This document shows positions 5,869 through 8,026 of a DNA stretch of 8,026 nt, one piece after another. The notes beneath the pieces are model-generated. The model was not told the origin of the DNA. It worked only from the letters and a program-made list of their open reading frames with translations, and ran no database searches. The translations under genes and the position numbers were made by a program. Position 1 is the stretch's first letter. Each line of letters opens with the position of its first letter. The stretch is taken from assembly GCA_025361325.1 (NCBI GenBank), contig JANYAL010000276.1, forward strand, positions 1-8,026. Direction: 5' to 3'. This DNA comes from Bacteroidota bacterium (lineage in GTDB: Bacteria; Bacteroidota; Bacteroidia; Chitinophagales; Chitinophagaceae).

Positions 5869-7905
5869 TCACCGGATGAGTATAGTAATTCCCTTCTTCT
5901 CTACTTTTTGCCCGGTATCGGTATTGATATACTGGAGGGTCCATACATAGGTGCCGGGGTCGGCACCCTGACCCTTGAAATTGCCGTCCCATTTACGGGC
6001 CCAATCCCTGCTCTCAAAGATCAGTTGTCCAAAGCGATTAAATACCCTGAACAGCAGGTTAAGGGCTTTATAGGCATTCAGGGGATACAGGTAATCATTC
6101 AGGCCATCGCCGTTAGGCGTGAACGCATTTGGCACGGCGATATAACAGATATTGGGAATGAGGATCTTCTGTGAGGCCATACTGGTGCAGCCAATGTTAT
6201 TCTGTACGGTAAGCTGTGCAAGAACAGTGGTGGTAACCAGTGGTGGCACAAAAGTCTGTGGAGGGGGTACCTTCAGGCTGCTGCTGTTACCGTTACCGAA
6301 GCTCCAGTTCCAGGAAATGATATTGCCCGTACTACTGTCACGGAACAAGATCTGGTCGCCGGGGCAGACCACATTGGATGCCTCAAACCCTGCTTTAAGC
6401 GCATTATCCAGTAATATGGACTGGCTGCTGGTATCACTGCAGACCCCGTTGGAAACAAATAATCTTGCCTGCTTAAGGTCGAATGAGGCATAGGTGATCC
6501 TTGGGTTCTGCAGGTTACTGGTGCGCAGGTTATCAAAGCTCCATTGCCAGGTATTAACAGCATTGGTCCCATTGTGTAAATAGTTGATGGTATCACGCAG
6601 GCAACCGTACCTTACAGTATAGGTAAAAGCAGCATTGACCGTATCCTTTGTATAGAAATTCAACACTGCGCCTGCCGGCGTTTCCTGACCGCATTCATCA
6701 ATAATGGTATTACCATCACTGCCTGTGACCAGTTTAACCTGGTAAGTTCCCTGGGTGGGGATCGGGGAAGAAAGTTTTATCCTGATAGCCGGTGTAAGGC
6801 CATTCAAATCACATATACCTGCTGCTCCTGTAACGTTAACGGGTGTGTTCCCGTTCAGCAGGGTCACGGTAAAGTCGCTGCCATCGGCATCAATGCTGCT
6901 GCAGCGTATATTTTTACGGAATACCAGTTGAATCTCATCCGGCTTGCAGGGAACAGGACTGATACTATCCATCGGAGTAGGAATGATGGGATAGACCACC
7001 ATAACAATCTGTTCGCCCACGGGAATACTGCGGTCGCAGTTATCAAGCAGTGTATTACCATCAGTACCATTCTGTATGGTAATGGTATAGTTTCCCGGCG
7101 GAAGGGGATTGTTGAGTGTAAGCAGCAGGGAATCCATATCAAAACCTACCGTACATCCGATGGCTGTGGCAGATACTACACTGGCCAGCGGTGGTGAAAT
7201 GGTGAATTCCGAACCATCGGCACTAAGGCTGATGCATTTCATCCGCTTATTCAGTTTTAAAGTACCCTGTGTTCCGTCGCAGGCTGCCCTTGCACTTTGC
7301 AGGTGTGGTTCTTTGGGGTCAGTGATGTTTGCCGTTCCTCCGGAGAAACTTAAGGAATAACCGCTTTGTGAATCTGTAAAATGGCTGACCAGCAAGAGAT
7401 AGTTGTGCCCGGCGACCAAATTGGGCATAGCCGCAAAGGTTGGCTTGTTATCAGTTGGACTGGAAGCGCACTGGATATAATTGACCCCTGAAACGGAGGC
7501 GCCTGTAAGTCCATATGTACCCGACCAGTTACCAGTAACCACCAGGGAATTATTGAAGAACACATCATTGGGGTCATGACCTGTGATATCATATAACTGC
7601 CAGTCGTAATCATCTCCCAGGTCATTGGGCGTAATCAGAAAACCCAGTGTACCGGAAGAGAAACAGGTGAATTTATACCAATACGGGTTCTTATTCTGGT
7701 AACTGGCACCACCCTGAACACTGCAACCGGGTACAAACAGATCGCTGGAACCACATATTGGTACGGTTGCCTGATGGAAAGTGGTAGTACCGCAAACTGG
7801 AAAGGCTGTAGAAGGATTCTGCCCCAGTGAGGTGCACTGTGCATGTACATTACCAGTAAAAAATAAGAGAGTGATCAGTATTGCTGTTAGTTTCTGGCAA
7901 TTCAT
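5869..7905 (-). CDS. Large modular secreted protein with T9SS type B (gliding motility-associated) C-terminal domain
   Basis: This 678-residue protein carries a signal peptide (LTAILITLLFFTGNVHAQ, cleavage near residue 22-23). Modules in order: a cysteine-rich N-terminal beta domain (about 24-196) with PYWYKFTCFSSGTLGF, of jelly-roll character; two tandem Ig-like domains (201-306 and 308-420) similar to each other; two PKD-like domains (about 422-502 with WQWSFDN, and 504-587 with SWNWSFGNGNSS); and a C-terminal CHU_C domain (589-678) beginning VPNAFTPNGDGLND and ending GTYVWTLQY to KKGITILIR. The last domain is the type B signal for export through the outer membrane by the type IX secretion system, as in SprB-like adhesins. 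No catalytic motif is visible, so a surface adhesin or structural role is the best inference; its binding partner is unknown. It converges with the DUF481 gene. No PorP/SprF-like partner, often found beside type B substrates, is in the window. Confidence 0.92.
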   Translation of the reverse strand: MNCQKLTAILITLLFFTGNVHAQCTSLGQNPSTAFPVCGTTTFHQATVPICGSSDLFVPGCSVQGGASYQNKNPYWYKFTCFSSGTLGFLITPNDLGDDYDWQLYDITGHDPNDVFFNNSLVVTGNWSGTYGLTGASVSGVNYIQCASSPTDNKPTFAAMPNLVAGHNYLLLVSHFTDSQSGYSLSFSGGTANITDPKEPHLQSARAACDGTQGTLKLNKRMKCISLSADGSEFTISPPLASVVSATAIGCTVGFDMDSLLLTLNNPLPPGNYTITIQNGTDGNTLLDNCDRSIPVGEQIVMVVYPIIPTPMDSISPVPCKPDEIQLVFRKNIRCSSIDADGSDFTVTLLNGNTPVNVTGAAGICDLNGLTPAIRIKLSSPIPTQGTYQVKLVTGSDGNTIIDECGQETPAGAVLNFYTKDTVNAAFTYTVRYGCLRDTINYLHNGTNAVNTWQWSFDNLRTSNLQNPRITYASFDLKQARLFVSNGVCSDTSSQSILLDNALKAGFEASNVVCPGDQILFRDSSTGNIISWNWSFGNGNSSSLKVPPPQTFVPPLVTTTVLAQLTVQNNIGCTSMASQKILIPNICYIAVPNAFTPNGDGLNDYLYPLNAYKALNLLFRVFNRFGQLIFESRDWARKWDGNFKGQGADPGTYVWTLQYINTDTGQKVEKKGITILIR
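6646..7305 (-). repeat. Tandem duplicated four-cysteine Ig-like domain within the T9SS protein
   Basis: Residues 201-306 and 308-420 of the large secreted protein align along their length. Matching anchors are MKCISLSADGSEFTI with IRCSSIDADGSDFTV, and NGTDGNTLLDNC with TGSDGNTIIDEC. Four cysteines occur at equivalent places in each copy: C209/C320, C224/C335, C251/C365 and C290/C405, which suggests two disulfides per domain after export. The copies have diverged at the DNA level, so this is an old domain duplication rather than a recent one. Confidence 0.75.
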
Positions 7906-7917
7906 GACGTAAAATAA

Positions 7918-8026
7918 TCATAAAGATGCCTTTTCTTCCTGATCTGCTGCAGACCTTTTGATGGTTTTAACAATTCTTCTGAGAAGGTTAACCCCTTTAT
8001 CTGTGATGATACAGGGTTCAGCAGCT
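7918..8026 (-). CDS. Possible C-terminal fragment of an upstream minus-strand gene
   Basis: From the right edge a minus-strand frame stays open for 35 codons and ends at a TGA at 7920-7918, 12 bp before the start of the T9SS protein gene. The visible end reads CIITDKGVNLLRRIVKTIKR then SAADQEEKASL, a charged amphipathic tail. ITDKGxxLL faintly recalls the wing-to-helix end of winged-helix regulators, but the piece is too short to name. Another minus-strand frame is also open here, to a TGA that overlaps the next ATG (ATGA), so the frame choice is uncertain. Confidence 0.3.
   Translation of the reverse strand, partial: AAEPCIITDKGVNLLRRIVKTIKRSAADQEEKASL

Noticed and set aside
5864..5875. CCGG-CTCA-CCGG hairpin between the convergent DUF481 and T9SS genes as a bidirectional terminator
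   Set aside because: The stem is only four base pairs and overlaps the stop codon of the T9SS gene; a short CCTTTT precedes it but no clear T-tract follows.
1..8026. The whole window as a novel defence, mobile or biosynthetic system
   Set aside because: The genes are unrelated housekeeping, metabolic and envelope functions on both strands, with no nuclease, toxin, transposase, integrase or cluster logic linking them.

Overview
The window looks like an ordinary chromosomal segment of a Bacteroidota bacterium, most likely of the Chitinophagaceae type. Three things point there: a very large secreted protein with the 'gliding motility-associated' C-terminal (type IX secretion, type B) sorting domain; secreted proteins whose signal peptides end in Ala-Gln or similar; and promoter-like TAnnTTTG elements instead of clear Shine-Dalgarno sequences. 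No rRNA, tRNA, CRISPR array, insertion sequence or phage gene was seen. Coding density is high, and no gene-free stretch exceeds about 100 bases.

Layout, left to right. (1) A minus-strand sugar-phosphate-type nucleotidyltransferase, cut by the left edge (1-832). (2) Divergent from it, a plus-strand PLP enzyme of the D-cysteine desulfhydrase / ACC deaminase family (915-1826), then a small secreted protein with an Fn3-like fold under its own promoter (1869-2513). (3) lipB, octanoyltransferase of lipoate synthesis, on the minus strand with a TTG start (2538-3287). (4) A divergent intergenic region with two face-to-face promoter-like elements and a run of imperfect 7-bp repeats, leading into a plus-strand series: an RluD-family pseudouridine synthase (3387-4421), a DUF1905/YdeI-type protein (4441-4965) and an outer-membrane DUF481 protein (5039-5848). 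(5) Convergent with these, a 678-residue modular T9SS-secreted protein on the minus strand (5869-7905). (6) At the right edge, a possible C-terminal fragment of another minus-strand gene.

The genes do not form one obvious pathway. lipB and rluD are housekeeping genes (protein lipoylation, 23S rRNA modification). The nucleotidyltransferase and PLP enzyme are metabolic. The three secreted proteins reflect the envelope and T9SS biology of the phylum. I found no defence, mobile or clearly novel multi-gene system. The most unusual signal is a 7-bp periodicity that occurs twice within 280 bases: once in the lipB-rluD intergenic region, and once with a different consensus inside lipB, where it encodes a low-complexity insertion near the N-terminus. 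A second is a duplicated four-cysteine Ig-like domain in the large secreted protein.
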